Part shown: piece by piece, positions 18,961-27,686 of the stretch
Position numbering within the stretch: the stretch's first letter is position 1
Layout of the letters: the number at the start of each line of letters is the position of its first letter
Source: Novosphingobium fluoreni
GTDB lineage: Bacteria > Pseudomonadota > Alphaproteobacteria > Sphingomonadales > Sphingomonadaceae
Reading direction: 5' to 3'
DNA length: 64,000 bases
Assembly (NCBI RefSeq): GCF_014196615.1
Contig: NZ_JACIDY010000003.1
Coordinates: 310,001-374,000, forward strand
Notes under the pieces: generated by a model
Seen by the model: only the letters and a program-made list of their open reading frames with translations
The model's database searches: none
Told to the model about the DNA's origin: nothing
Program-made: the position numbers and the translations under genes

Positions 18961-20507
18961 TGGCCTTGTCTTCGCCACGCTGGCTCCCCCAAGCCTTGTC
19001 CTTCCAGCGCAGAACGGGCGGTAGAAGGCGTGCGCGAGGTTGGCTGGTGCTGGCGGCCGTCATCCTCGCCCTGCTCATCCCCACGCTTGCGCAAGCCAAG
19101 CCCGTCACCGTCGGCTCGAAGAAATTCACCGAAAGCGTCATCCTTGCCGAAATGGCCCGCATCGCGCTGGAGCAGGCGGGCGTGCCCGCCACGCACCGCC
19201 GGGAACTGGGCGGCAGCCGCATCCTGTTCGATGCGGTGGCGGCGGGCGATATCGATTTCTACCCCGAATACACCGGCACCCTGCGCTTCGAGACGTTCGC
19301 CGATCGCAAGCTGAAGGACGACGCCGCGCTCGCCCCCATCCTTGCCCAACGGGGCCTGGCCCTGTCGAAGCCGCTGGGTTTCAGCGACGGTTACGCCCTG
19401 GCCATCCGGGTCGACACGGCGAAGCGCTATGGCGTGGCCACCCTGTCAGACCTGGCGCGCCACCCGCAGCTGAATGTCGCGGTATCCAACGAATTCGTCG
19501 ACCGCGCCGATGGCTGGCGCGCGCTCTCCGCCGCTTACGGCTATGGCGCCATCAAAGTGCGCGGGATCGACCATGACCTGGCCTATCGCGCGCTGGCGGG
19601 CGGGCAGATCGACGTGACCGACGTCTACACCACCGACGCCGAGATCGCCGCCTACAACCTCGTCGTACTGAAGGACGATCGCGCGTTCTTTCCGCGTTAC
19701 GACGGCGCCTTCCTCTACCGGCGAAGCCTGCCTGCCAAGGCCGTCGCCGCGCTCGATGCCTTGGCCGGTCGTCTCGACGAGGCGAAGATGCGCGAACTCA
19801 ATCGCAAGGTTCGCATCGATGGCATGAGCGAAACCGATGTCGCGCGGGAGGCTCTGGGCCTGAAGGCCGATACCACCGCGCAGGACACGCTCTGGTCCCG
19901 CCTGCTGGCCCGCACGCGTGAGCATTTCGCGCTGGTGGCGGTGGCGCTGGGGTTGGCGCTGGTGATCGCCCTGCCGCTGGGCATCGCCGCCGCCCGTCTG
20001 CCGCGCCTGGGCACGCTGGTTCTGCCGCTGACCGGGGTGCTGCAGACGATCCCCAGCCTGGCGCTGTTCGTCATGCTGATCCCGCTGCTGGGCATCGGCG
20101 CGGCTCCCACGATCGCGGCGCTGTTCCTCTATTCGCTGCTGCCGATCGTGCGCAACACGCATGCCGGGCTGACCGGCATCTCGCCCACCTTGCTGGACAG
20201 CGCCGAAGCGCTGGGCCTTTCCCGCAAGACGCGGCTGCTGCGGATCGAGCTGCCGCTGGCACTGCCGACGATCCTGGCGGGCGTGCGCACCGCCGCCGTG
20301 ATCGCGGTAGGCCTGGCGACGCTGGGGGCGATCATCGGCGCGGGCGGCTATGGCCAGCCGATCCTAACCGGCATCCGCCTGGCCAACAACGGCCTGATCC
20401 TGGAGGGCGCGGTGCCCGCCGCCGTGTTCGCGCTGGTGATCGAAGGCGCGTTCCACCTGCTGGAGCGCGCGATCACGCCACGGGGCTTGCTCAAATCCAC
20501 CCAATAA
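18960..20507 (+). CDS. Fused substrate-binding protein and permease of the osmoprotectant-type ABC importer
   Basis: This 515-residue fusion has an N-terminal signal/anchor segment (about 28-47), then a periplasmic OpuAC/OsmF-type binding domain (about 48-305; starts VTVGSKKFTESVILAEM and contains DIDFYPEYTGTLRFETF), then a BPD-type permease (about 320-505) with at least five transmembrane helices and the EAA-like loop (EALGLSRKTRLLRIELPLALP). The usual order in Gram-positive OpuC/EgtU fusions is permease first; here the binding domain is first. The ATG at 18960 overlaps the upstream stop by one base, and a GTG at 18957 is an equally placed alternative. Substrate is probably a betaine- or choline-like compound. 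Confidence 0.85.
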   Translation: MALSSPRWLPQALSFQRRTGGRRRARGWLVLAAVILALLIPTLAQAKPVTVGSKKFTESVILAEMARIALEQAGVPATHRRELGGSRILFDAVAAGDIDFYPEYTGTLRFETFADRKLKDDAALAPILAQRGLALSKPLGFSDGYALAIRVDTAKRYGVATLSDLARHPQLNVAVSNEFVDRADGWRALSAAYGYGAIKVRGIDHDLAYRALAGGQIDVTDVYTTDAEIAAYNLVVLKDDRAFFPRYDGAFLYRRSLPAKAVAALDALAGRLDEAKMRELNRKVRIDGMSETDVAREALGLKADTTAQDTLWSRLLARTREHFALVAVALGLALVIALPLGIAAARLPRLGTLVLPLTGVLQTIPSLALFVMLIPLLGIGAAPTIAALFLYSLLPIVRNTHAGLTGISPTLLDSAEALGLSRKTRLLRIELPLALPTILAGVRTAAVIAVGLATLGAIIGAGGYGQPILTGIRLANNGLILEGAVPAAVFALVIEGAFHLLERAITPRGLLKSTQ

Positions 20508-20510
20508 GTC

Positions 20511-20583
20511 CCGTTCGTGTCGAGCGAAGTCGAGACACGACAACGCTTGGTCAGCCTGTCTCGACTTCGCTCGACACAAACGG
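20511..20583. repeat. Large intergenic inverted repeat (family A, copy 1)
   Basis: Two 27-nt arms (20511-20537 and 20557-20583) match with one mismatch around a 19-nt loop. The arm core TGTCGAGCGAAGTCGAGACA also forms both arms of the element at 54267-54338. It begins 4 bp after the permease stop codon and may act as a 3'-end stabilising or terminating hairpin. Confidence 0.85.
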
Positions 20584-20647
20584 AAGGACGTTGAGTAGCC
20601 CGCTTCCCCCCTAGCCCTCCCCCGCCAAGCTGCTACATCTTCGCCCC

Positions 20648-23530
20648 ATGCGTCACTTCCAGACTGCGGCCCTGTCCGCTCTTGCCGCCGCCCTCGCCTT
20701 CAGCGCCAGCGCGCCCGCCGTTTCCAAGGGAACCGCCGCCCCGCCCGCCGCGCAGGCTCCGGTTTCCCCGGCCGAACTGGTCGGGAAGGTGGATATCCCG
20801 TTCGAGAAGTTCATGTTGGCCAACGGCCTCACCGTGATCGTCCACACCGATCGCAAGGCTCCGGTGGTCGGCGTCACTACTTATTATCGCATCGGCTCCA
20901 AGTACGAACCGCGCGGCAAGACCGGGTTCGCGCATCTTTACGAGCATCTGTTCTTCGGCGGATCGGCCAACGTTCCCAACTTCGATATTCCGCTGGAAGC
21001 GGCCGGCTCCACCCCCACCAACGGCTCCACCTGGTATGATCGCACCAACTACGTCGAGACGGTGCCCACCGGTGCGCTGGACCTGGCGTTGTTCATGGAA
21101 GCGGACCGGATGGGCCACATCCTGCCCGCCGTCACGCAGGACAAGCTCGATAAGCAGCGCGGCGTCGTCCAGAACGAGAAGCGGCAGGGCGATAACGAGC
21201 CTTACGGCCTGATGGACTATGCCATCGGCGAGGGTCTATTCCCCGTCGGCCACCCCTATCGCCACGCCACCATCGGCTCGATGGCGGACCTAGACGCGGC
21301 CACCGTGGGTGACGTGCGGCAGTGGTTCACCGATCACTACGGCCCCAACAACGTGGTCCTGGCGCTCAGCGGCGACATCGATGCCAAGACCGCGCGACCG
21401 CTGGTGGAAAAATGGTTCGGCAATATCCCGCGCGGTCCCGAAGTGCGCGCCGTGAATGCCACCCCCGTCACGCTTTCGGCACCGCAGACCCGGCAGATGA
21501 CCGATCGCGTGCCCGTGATCCGCCTCACCCGCAACTGGAGCGGCCCGGGCCTCAACGATCCGGACTCCGCCGCGCTTCGGGTCGGCATGTTCATCCTGGG
21601 CGGCCTTGCCAGCTCGCGGCTCGACAATGCGCTGGTGCGTGGGCAGGAGCTCGCCGTCTCGGTCACCGCCGGGGCCCAGCAATTCGAGCAGGTGAGCTTC
21701 CTGCAAACCAGCATGGACATCAAGCCCGGCGTCGACCGCAAGGCGGCCGAGGCCGCGTTCGACAAGGTGACGGCGGACTTCGTCGCCCAGGGCCCCACCG
21801 CCGACGAAGTGCGCCGTGCGGTGACGAGCACGCTCAGCGCCGAGATCGGGGGTCTGGAAGTGGTCGGCGGCATGTCGGGCAAGGGCGCGACACTGGCCGA
21901 GGGTGAGCTGTATTCGCGCGATCCGGCCAAGTACAAGGAAGACCTGGCGCGCATGGCCGCGCTCACTCCGGCGGATGTCCGCAAGGCGCTGGCCAAGTGG
22001 CTCAACCGCCCGGCCTTCGCGCTGGATGTCGTCCCCGGAGAGCGCACCGAATCCGGAGAGAGCATGGGCGGCTGGGGCGATGAGGCTGCCAAAGCAGCAA
22101 CGCCGGACCCGAAGACGGCACCGCCCCCCCTGCCCGCCGCGCCGAAGCTGACTGCGCCGCCGGTCACCCCCATTGCCGATCTGGTGTTTCCCACGGTGGA
22201 ACATGCCACCTTGTCCAACGGCATCCCGGTCGCCCTGGCGCGGCGCACCGCCATCCCCAAGGTGTCACTCTCGATCAGCTTCGACGCGGGCTATGCCGCC
22301 GATTCGCTGGACAAGCCGGGCACGCAGTTCCTGATGCTCTCCTCGCTGGAGGAAGGCACCACGACGCGCAACGCCACCGCCATCGCCGAGGAGCAGGAAC
22401 GGCTGGGCGCGTCGATCGGCGCGGGCGGCACGGTCGATCGCAGCAGCATCGGGCTGACCGCGCTCACCGCCAACCTCGCCCCGTCGCTCGCGCTGCTGGC
22501 GGACGTGGTGCGCAATCCCGCGTTCCGGGCGGAGGATGTCACGCGCGTGCGCAGCCAGGCGCTTGCCGGATTGCAGCAGGTCGAAGCCTCGCCCCAGGCA
22601 CTGGCGCAACGCACGCTGGACGGACTGCTCTTCGGCCAGCACCCTTATGCGCTGCCGTCCGACGGCCTTGGCAATGCCACCTCGCTCGCCAGCCTGACTC
22701 CGGTGGACTTGCGCAATGCCCACGCCAAGTGGCTGCGCCCCGATCTGGCGCGCATCACCGTGGTGGGTGACATCACCATGGCGCAGCTGAAGCCGCTGCT
22801 GGAAACCGCGTTCGGCCAGTGGGTGCCACCGGCAAGCGCAGCACCGAAGAAGGCTCTGGACGCCCCCGTCCCGACCGCCCAGGCGCGGATCGTCGTGCTG
22901 GATCGTCCCGCTTCGCCGCAATCGTATATCGCCGTGGGCCGCGCCCTGCCGATCCAGGGCACGACGCAAGGCACCGAGGCGCTCAACCTCGCCAATGACG
23001 TTCTGGGCGGTGGCTTCCTCTCGCGCCTGAACGGCGATCTGCGCGAGGACAAGGGTTGGAGCTACGGCGTGTTCTCCGCCGTCACGCGCCCGGTCGGCCC
23101 GCGCACGCTGATGGTGGCGGCTCCCGTGCAGACCGATAAGACCGGCCCGTCCGTCCAGGCCATCCTGGCTGACATGAAGGCTTTCCCCGGCAAGGCCCCG
23201 GTCACCCCGGTAGAGTTGCAGCGCGTGACCGAGGGCGCGATCCGCGCGATGCCGAACCAGTTTCAGACCAACGGCAGTGTCCTCCAGGCGATCGAAACGA
23301 ACGCGCGCCTGGGCCGTCCGGACAACTACTATCAGACGCTCGCCAGCACCTATCGCGCCATCCCTTCGCCCAAGATCGAGGAGGCGGCGCGCCAGTACTT
23401 GCAGCCTGATGGCATGACGATCGTTATCGTCGGAGACCGCAAGCAGATCGAGCCGCAGTTGAAGGCCGTCGGCCTGCCGGTCGAATATCGCGCCGCACCC
23501 GCCGTGGGCGCGGCCACCAAAGGAAATTGA
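20648..23530 (+). CDS. M16 family zinc metallopeptidase (two-domain, pitrilysin/PqqL-like)
   Basis: This 960-residue protein has a signal peptide (1-26) and so is periplasmic. The first M16 domain carries the inverted zinc motif HxxEH at H96-E99-H100 (GFAHLYEHLFFGG) and a downstream Glu-rich helix (KQRGVVQNEKRQGDNEPYG). The second half (about 510-955) is a second M16-type unit in which the zinc motif is missing (LDKPGTQFLMLSSLEEG at the equivalent place), so it is the non-catalytic half of the clamshell. A Pro/Ala-rich linker (about 475-510) joins them. These peptidases degrade peptides released or imported into the periplasm. It is followed 2 bp later by a small gene, probably on the same transcript. 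Confidence 0.9.
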   Translation: MRHFQTAALSALAAALAFSASAPAVSKGTAAPPAAQAPVSPAELVGKVDIPFEKFMLANGLTVIVHTDRKAPVVGVTTYYRIGSKYEPRGKTGFAHLYEHLFFGGSANVPNFDIPLEAAGSTPTNGSTWYDRTNYVETVPTGALDLALFMEADRMGHILPAVTQDKLDKQRGVVQNEKRQGDNEPYGLMDYAIGEGLFPVGHPYRHATIGSMADLDAATVGDVRQWFTDHYGPNNVVLALSGDIDAKTARPLVEKWFGNIPRGPEVRAVNATPVTLSAPQTRQMTDRVPVIRLTRNWSGPGLNDPDSAALRVGMFILGGLASSRLDNALVRGQELAVSVTAGAQQFEQVSFLQTSMDIKPGVDRKAAEAAFDKVTADFVAQGPTADEVRRAVTSTLSAEIGGLEVVGGMSGKGATLAEGELYSRDPAKYKEDLARMAALTPADVRKALAKWLNRPAFALDVVPGERTESGESMGGWGDEAAKAATPDPKTAPPPLPAAPKLTAPPVTPIADLVFPTVEHATLSNGIPVALARRTAIPKVSLSISFDAGYAADSLDKPGTQFLMLSSLEEGTTTRNATAIAEEQERLGASIGAGGTVDRSSIGLTALTANLAPSLALLADVVRNPAFRAEDVTRVRSQALAGLQQVEASPQALAQRTLDGLLFGQHPYALPSDGLGNATSLASLTPVDLRNAHAKWLRPDLARITVVGDITMAQLKPLLETAFGQWVPPASAAPKKALDAPVPTAQARIVVLDRPASPQSYIAVGRALPIQGTTQGTEALNLANDVLGGGFLSRLNGDLREDKGWSYGVFSAVTRPVGPRTLMVAAPVQTDKTGPSVQAILADMKAFPGKAPVTPVELQRVTEGAIRAMPNQFQTNGSVLQAIETNARLGRPDNYYQTLASTYRAIPSPKIEEAARQYLQPDGMTIVIVGDRKQIEPQLKAVGLPVEYRAAPAVGAATKGN

Positions 23531-23532
23531 TC

Positions 23533-23832
23533 ATGAGCGCCGCCGGAACCTGGGATATCCGCATCAAGACCCCTATCGGCGATCAGACCGCGCGCCTGGA
23601 AATCGTGCCCGATCACGCGGGCGGCTTTACCGGCACCGTCAGCGGCGATCCCGGATCGATGCCAATCTCGGGCACGATCGCCGGGGACAACGTGCGGTGG
23701 AGCATGAAGACGACCAAGCCCATGCCGCTGGACCTGGATTGCGATGCCACGATCTCCGGCGATACCTTGAGCGGCGGCGTGAAGGCCGGGATGTTCGGCA
23801 CCATGGCGCTCAGCGGCACGCGCGTCGGCTGA
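23533..23832 (+). CDS. Small beta-rich protein of unknown function
   Basis: This 99-residue cytoplasmic protein begins at an ATG preceded by AGGAAA. Its alternating pattern (GTWDIRIKTPIGDQTARLEI, GFTGTVSGDPGSMPISGTIAGD) suggests a small antiparallel beta-barrel, as in proteins that bind a hydrophobic or cyclic ligand, but no named family is recognised. It follows the M16 peptidase by 2 bp and precedes dapF by 88 bp. Confidence 0.7.
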   Translation: MSAAGTWDIRIKTPIGDQTARLEIVPDHAGGFTGTVSGDPGSMPISGTIAGDNVRWSMKTTKPMPLDLDCDATISGDTLSGGVKAGMFGTMALSGTRVG

Positions 23833-23920
23833 CGCGCGCGACGATAACGCACTATACGGGGACCCATCGTTCGCCACGCACTTTACGGCGGCCTCGGCAA
23901 AGCCTAGATCGCCCGGCACT

Positions 23921-24754
23921 ATGCGGATCGAGTTCACCAAGATGCACGGCCTGGGCAACGACTTCGTCGTGCTCGACGCGCGTGAGCGGGCGATACCCGA
24001 GATTGACGCGGAATCGGCGGCCGCCATCGCCGATCGCCATACCGGGATCGGATGCGACCAGCTCGTCGTGCTCGAACCGTCCAGCCAGGCCGATTTCCGC
24101 ATGCGCATCTTCAACGCCGATGGCAGCGAGGTTGAAGCCTGCGGCAACGCCACCCGCGCGATCGGGCTGCTTCATGGCGAGGCCGCGCGGATCGAGACAC
24201 TGGGCGGCATAGTCTCTGCCCAGCCCTCGAAAGACGGCGTGGCGGTCGAGATGGGCAAGCCGCGCTTCGGCTGGAACGAGATTCCGCTGGCCTATGCGAT
24301 GGATACCCATTCCCTGCCGGTCGGCTGGGAGGAACTGACGGACCCTATCGCGGTGAACGTCGGCAATCCGCATGTGATCTTCTTCGTGCCCGATACCGGC
24401 GCGGTGGACCTGGCGCGGCTCGGCCCGGAAATCGAGCATGATCAACTGTTTCCAGAGCGGATCAATGTCAACGTCGCCACGATCACGTCACGCGGCTCCA
24501 TACGCCTGCGGGTGTGGGAGCGTGGCGCCGGGCTGACCCGCGCTTGCGGCACCGGGGCCTGCGCCACCGCGATCGGCGCGATGCGGCGCGGGTTGGTCGA
24601 TCGCAAGGTGATCGTGAAGCTGCCGGGCGGTCCACTCGCGATCGAATGGCGCGAGGATGGCGAGATCATCATGACCGGCCCTGCCGCCGAAAGTTTTCGC
24701 GGTGAGTTCGATGCGACCGCCTATGGCCTGTTCGCCTTTGGCACCGCCGGTTGA
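23921..24754 (+). CDS. dapF: Diaminopimelate epimerase
   Basis: This 277-residue enzyme converts LL- to meso-diaminopimelate for lysine and peptidoglycan synthesis. The two catalytic cysteines are C74 in EACGNATRA and C209 in ACGTGACA, the diagnostic pair of the cofactor-independent racemase fold. The N-terminal MHGLGNDFVVLD is also typical. It heads a tight unit with mtaB (11 bp gap), ftsY and yciB, a common alphaproteobacterial order. Confidence 0.98.
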   Translation: MRIEFTKMHGLGNDFVVLDARERAIPEIDAESAAAIADRHTGIGCDQLVVLEPSSQADFRMRIFNADGSEVEACGNATRAIGLLHGEAARIETLGGIVSAQPSKDGVAVEMGKPRFGWNEIPLAYAMDTHSLPVGWEELTDPIAVNVGNPHVIFFVPDTGAVDLARLGPEIEHDQLFPERINVNVATITSRGSIRLRVWERGAGLTRACGTGACATAIGAMRRGLVDRKVIVKLPGGPLAIEWREDGEIIMTGPAAESFRGEFDATAYGLFAFGTAG

Positions 24755-24765
24755 GACGCAGCTGA

Positions 24766-25941
24766 GTGAGCCTTGAAGTCCACTCCCTAGGCTGTCGGCT
24801 GAACCTTGCGGAAAGCGAGCAGTTGCGCGCCTTGCTGGCCAGCGCGGACGATCTGGTCGTGGTGAATTCCTGCGCGGTCACGGCGGAGGCGGTGCGGCAA
24901 ACGCGCCAGACCATCCGCCGCGCCCGCCGGGCCCGGCCCGATGCACGGCTGCTCGTCACCGGTTGCGCGGCGGAAGTGGAACGCGATGCCCTGTCCGCGA
25001 TGCCGGAGGTCGATGGGCTGATCGCCAACACCGCGAAGCTCGATCCGCGCGCCTGGAACGTGCCCGCGCCCGCCGCTCCGCTGCGCCCCATCGGCTATAC
25101 GCGCGGCTTCGTGCAAGTGCAGAACGGGTGCGACCATGCCTGCACCTTCTGTGTGATCCCCCAAGGCCGAGGAGTCAGCCGCTCGCGCCCCGTGGCGGAC
25201 GTTCTTGCCGAAGTGGCGCTGCATCTGGACGCCGGAGTGCGCGAGATCGTGCTGACCGGCGTCGATCTCACGTCCTGGGGCAGCGATCTGCCCGGCACGC
25301 CCCGCCTCGGCCAGCTATGCGAGGCGATCCTGGCGCGCTTTGCTGCCTTGCCCCGCCTGCGCCTGTCGTCGGTCGATGGTGCGGAAGTGGACGACACGCT
25401 GTTCGATCTGCTCGCCGCCGAAACGCGGATGATGCCGCACCTCCACTTGTCGCTGCAATCGGGCGACGACATGATCCTGAAGCGGATGAAGCGCCGCCAC
25501 AGCCGCGCCGATGCGATCGCTTTGGTCGAGCGGCTGCGCGCGCGGCGGCCCGACCTCAGCATCGGTGCCGACCTGATCGCCGGTTTCCCGACCGAGAGCG
25601 AAGCGATGCATGGCCAGAGCCTCTCGATCATTCAGACGCTGGATGTGGTGCATGGCCACGTCTTTGCCTACTCGCCGCGCCCCGCCACGCCAGCAGCGCG
25701 CATGCCGCAAGTGCCCATCGCCACGATCCGGGCGCGTGCAGCTGAGTTGCGCCGCGCCGTCGCCCACCAACGCGCCGCGTGGCTCGGCCGCTTGATCGGC
25801 ACGCCCCTGGCCGTGCTGGCCGAGCGCGGGGGAACCGGCCACTCCGCCCAGTTCGCGCCGGTTGTGCTCCCCGAAAACACCGCGCCGGGCGCCTTGTTCA
25901 GCCTGACCCCGTCGCGGGTCGTGGAAGGAATGCTGCAATGA
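24766..25941 (+). CDS. mtaB: tRNA (N6-threonylcarbamoyladenosine-37) methylthiotransferase MtaB
   Basis: This 391-residue radical-SAM methylthiotransferase converts t6A37 to ms2t6A37 in ANN-reading tRNAs. The N-terminal UPF0004 domain has three cluster cysteines (C10, C36, C67) and the radical-SAM core has C122-x3-C126-x2-C129 (CDHACTFC). The C-terminal TRAM part is short, as in MtaB rather than MiaB. It starts with GTG 11 bp after dapF and its stop overlaps the ftsY start (ATGA), so translation is probably coupled. Confidence 0.93.
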   Translation: MSLEVHSLGCRLNLAESEQLRALLASADDLVVVNSCAVTAEAVRQTRQTIRRARRARPDARLLVTGCAAEVERDALSAMPEVDGLIANTAKLDPRAWNVPAPAAPLRPIGYTRGFVQVQNGCDHACTFCVIPQGRGVSRSRPVADVLAEVALHLDAGVREIVLTGVDLTSWGSDLPGTPRLGQLCEAILARFAALPRLRLSSVDGAEVDDTLFDLLAAETRMMPHLHLSLQSGDDMILKRMKRRHSRADAIALVERLRARRPDLSIGADLIAGFPTESEAMHGQSLSIIQTLDVVHGHVFAYSPRPATPAARMPQVPIATIRARAAELRRAVAHQRAAWLGRLIGTPLAVLAERGGTGHSAQFAPVVLPENTAPGALFSLTPSRVVEGMLQ

Positions 25942-26888
25942 ACACCCAAGTGCCGCCAGACAACACGGCGGGCGATGGCTGGTCTGAGCGGTTGTTCGGC
26001 GGCTTTCGCAAGACCTCTGAGCGCTTGTCCGGCAACTTGTCCGGCATCGTCGGCAAGACCCGGCTGGACGACGAACAGCTCGATCATCTCGAAGACGCGC
26101 TGATCATGTCGGACCTGGGCCCTCGCGCCGCGGCCCGCATCCGTGCGCGCCTAGCGGACGAGCGGTTCGAACGCGATGCTGACGAACGGGCGATCATGGA
26201 AGTGGTCGCGCGCGAGATCGCCGAAATCCTGCGCCCCGTGGCCAAGCCGCTGGACATCATCGCCTTCCCGCGCCCGCAAGTGATCCTGGTGATCGGCGTC
26301 AACGGATCGGGCAAGACCACCACGATCGCCAAGCTGGCGCATCTGTTCCAGGAACAGGACTATTCGGTGATGCTGGCGGCGGGCGATACGTTCCGCGCCG
26401 CCGCGATCGGGCAGCTGGGTGTCTGGGCCGAACGCGTCGGCGTGCCGATCGTGCGTGGCCCTGAAGGCGGCGACCCGGCCAGCATCGTGTTCGACGCAGT
26501 GAAAGCCGCGACCGATCAGGGCATCGACGCCCTGATCGTCGACACCGCCGGGCGGCTGCAGAACAAGCGCGAGCTGATGGACGAGCTGGCGAAGATCCGG
26601 CGTGTTCTGGGTCGGCTCAATCCCGCCGCCCCGCATGACGTGGTGCTGGTGCTGGATGCCACCAACGGCCAGAACGCGTTGTCGCAGATAGAAGTCTTCA
26701 AGGAAGTGGCCGGCGTGTCCGGATTGATCATGACCAAGCTGGACGGCACCGCGCGCGGCGGCGTCCTGGTGGCGGCAGCCGAGCAATACGGCCTGCCGAT
26801 CCACGCGATCGGCGTGGGGGAGAGGATCGACGACTTGCGCCCCTTCAACCCCGACCTGCTCGCCCGCGTGATCGCCGGGATCGCCTGA
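25938..26888 (+). CDS. ftsY: Signal recognition particle receptor FtsY
   Basis: This 316-residue SRP GTPase docks ribosome-SRP complexes at SecYEG. Its NG domain shows G1 GVNGSGKTTT (about 122-131), DTAGR, and G4 TKLDG. The acidic N-terminal A domain of E. coli FtsY is nearly absent, giving the short form usual in alphaproteobacteria. The ATG at 25938 overlaps the mtaB stop; the frame continues upstream inside mtaB but that part is a shadow. The next gene starts 1 bp after the stop. Confidence 0.97.
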   Translation: MNTQVPPDNTAGDGWSERLFGGFRKTSERLSGNLSGIVGKTRLDDEQLDHLEDALIMSDLGPRAAARIRARLADERFERDADERAIMEVVAREIAEILRPVAKPLDIIAFPRPQVILVIGVNGSGKTTTIAKLAHLFQEQDYSVMLAAGDTFRAAAIGQLGVWAERVGVPIVRGPEGGDPASIVFDAVKAATDQGIDALIVDTAGRLQNKRELMDELAKIRRVLGRLNPAAPHDVVLVLDATNGQNALSQIEVFKEVAGVSGLIMTKLDGTARGGVLVAAAEQYGLPIHAIGVGERIDDLRPFNPDLLARVIAGIA

Positions 26889-26889
26889 C

Positions 26890-27540
26890 ATGACCACCGC
26901 CGCCAAGCCGAAAGAGAAATCCTCCTGGGTCAACCTGCTGGTCGACTTCGGGCCGCTGCTCGTCTTCTTTCTGACCTATCGCCACTTCTCCCCCGCCGAT
27001 GACGAGAATGGCGCGGGGATCGTGCTGGCCGTCACCAAGAGCACGATCGCCTTCATGTTCGCCACGCTGGTGGCGCTGGTCGTGTCGAAGTGGCGGCTGG
27101 GCCGCGTTTCGCCGATGGTGTGGCTGTCATCGGCGCTGATCCTGGGCTTCGGCGCGCTGACCGTATTCTTCAACGATCCCTTCTGGATCCAGATCAAGCC
27201 CACCGCCGTATACGTGCTGTTCGCCGCCGTGCTGTTCGGCGGGCTGATCAAGGGCAAGGCGATGCTGCGCTACCTGTTGCAGTCCGCCTTCGAGGGACTG
27301 GACGACGCCGGGTGGCTGAAGCTGTCGCGCAACTGGGCGATCTTCTTCGTGTTCCTCGCCGGACTGAACGAGGTACTGCGCCATGTGCTGACCTTCGGCG
27401 GATGGCTGCAGGCCAAGCTGTGGCTGTTCACCGGGCTCTCGTTCCTTTTCACCTTCTCGCAGATCCCGATGGTGATGCGCCACGGGATGGGCGAGGAGGC
27501 GAAGGAGGAGTTCGTCGAGAATCCGCCGGTGGATCAATAG
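26890..27540 (+). CDS. yciB: Inner-membrane septation protein A (YciB/IspZ family)
   Basis: This 216-residue membrane protein has about five to six hydrophobic helices and the family pattern with LLVDFGPLLVFFLTY near the start and LNEVLRHV in the last third. YciB proteins influence cell-envelope synthesis and division through contact with elongasome proteins. It is the last gene of the dapF-mtaB-ftsY-yciB unit, and its end faces an intergenic palindromic element. Confidence 0.92.
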   Translation: MTTAAKPKEKSSWVNLLVDFGPLLVFFLTYRHFSPADDENGAGIVLAVTKSTIAFMFATLVALVVSKWRLGRVSPMVWLSSALILGFGALTVFFNDPFWIQIKPTAVYVLFAAVLFGGLIKGKAMLRYLLQSAFEGLDDAGWLKLSRNWAIFFVFLAGLNEVLRHVLTFGGWLQAKLWLFTGLSFLFTFSQIPMVMRHGMGEEAKEEFVENPPVDQ

Positions 27541-27569
27541 CCCCTTCACCTGGCACAACTGAGCCGTCT

Positions 27570-27650
27570 CCCTGGGCTCGACCCGGGATCCCGCTTACTT
27601 CCGCTCAATCGCGGAAACAAAGTGGGCCCCCGGATCAACTCCGGGGCGAC
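27570..27650. repeat. Intergenic palindromic element (family B, copy 2)
   Basis: This composite element contains three inverted repeats: CCTGGGCTCGACCCGGG (about 27571-27586), TTCCGC/GCGGAA (27599-27604 with 27611-27616) and CCCCGGATCAACTCCGGGG (27628-27646). The last is the other orientation, with one change, of the palindrome at 51095. It occupies the gap between the convergent yciB and LLM oxidoreductase genes and may serve as a bidirectional transcript end. Confidence 0.7.
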
Positions 27651-27686
27651 AAGCATCATCCCTTCCCGTATTCAGCATAGCGGCGC

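Noticed and set aside
20511..20583. Insertion-sequence terminal repeats
   Set aside because: The arms are only 19 bp apart with no transposase and no target duplication seen; better explained as a palindromic repeat.
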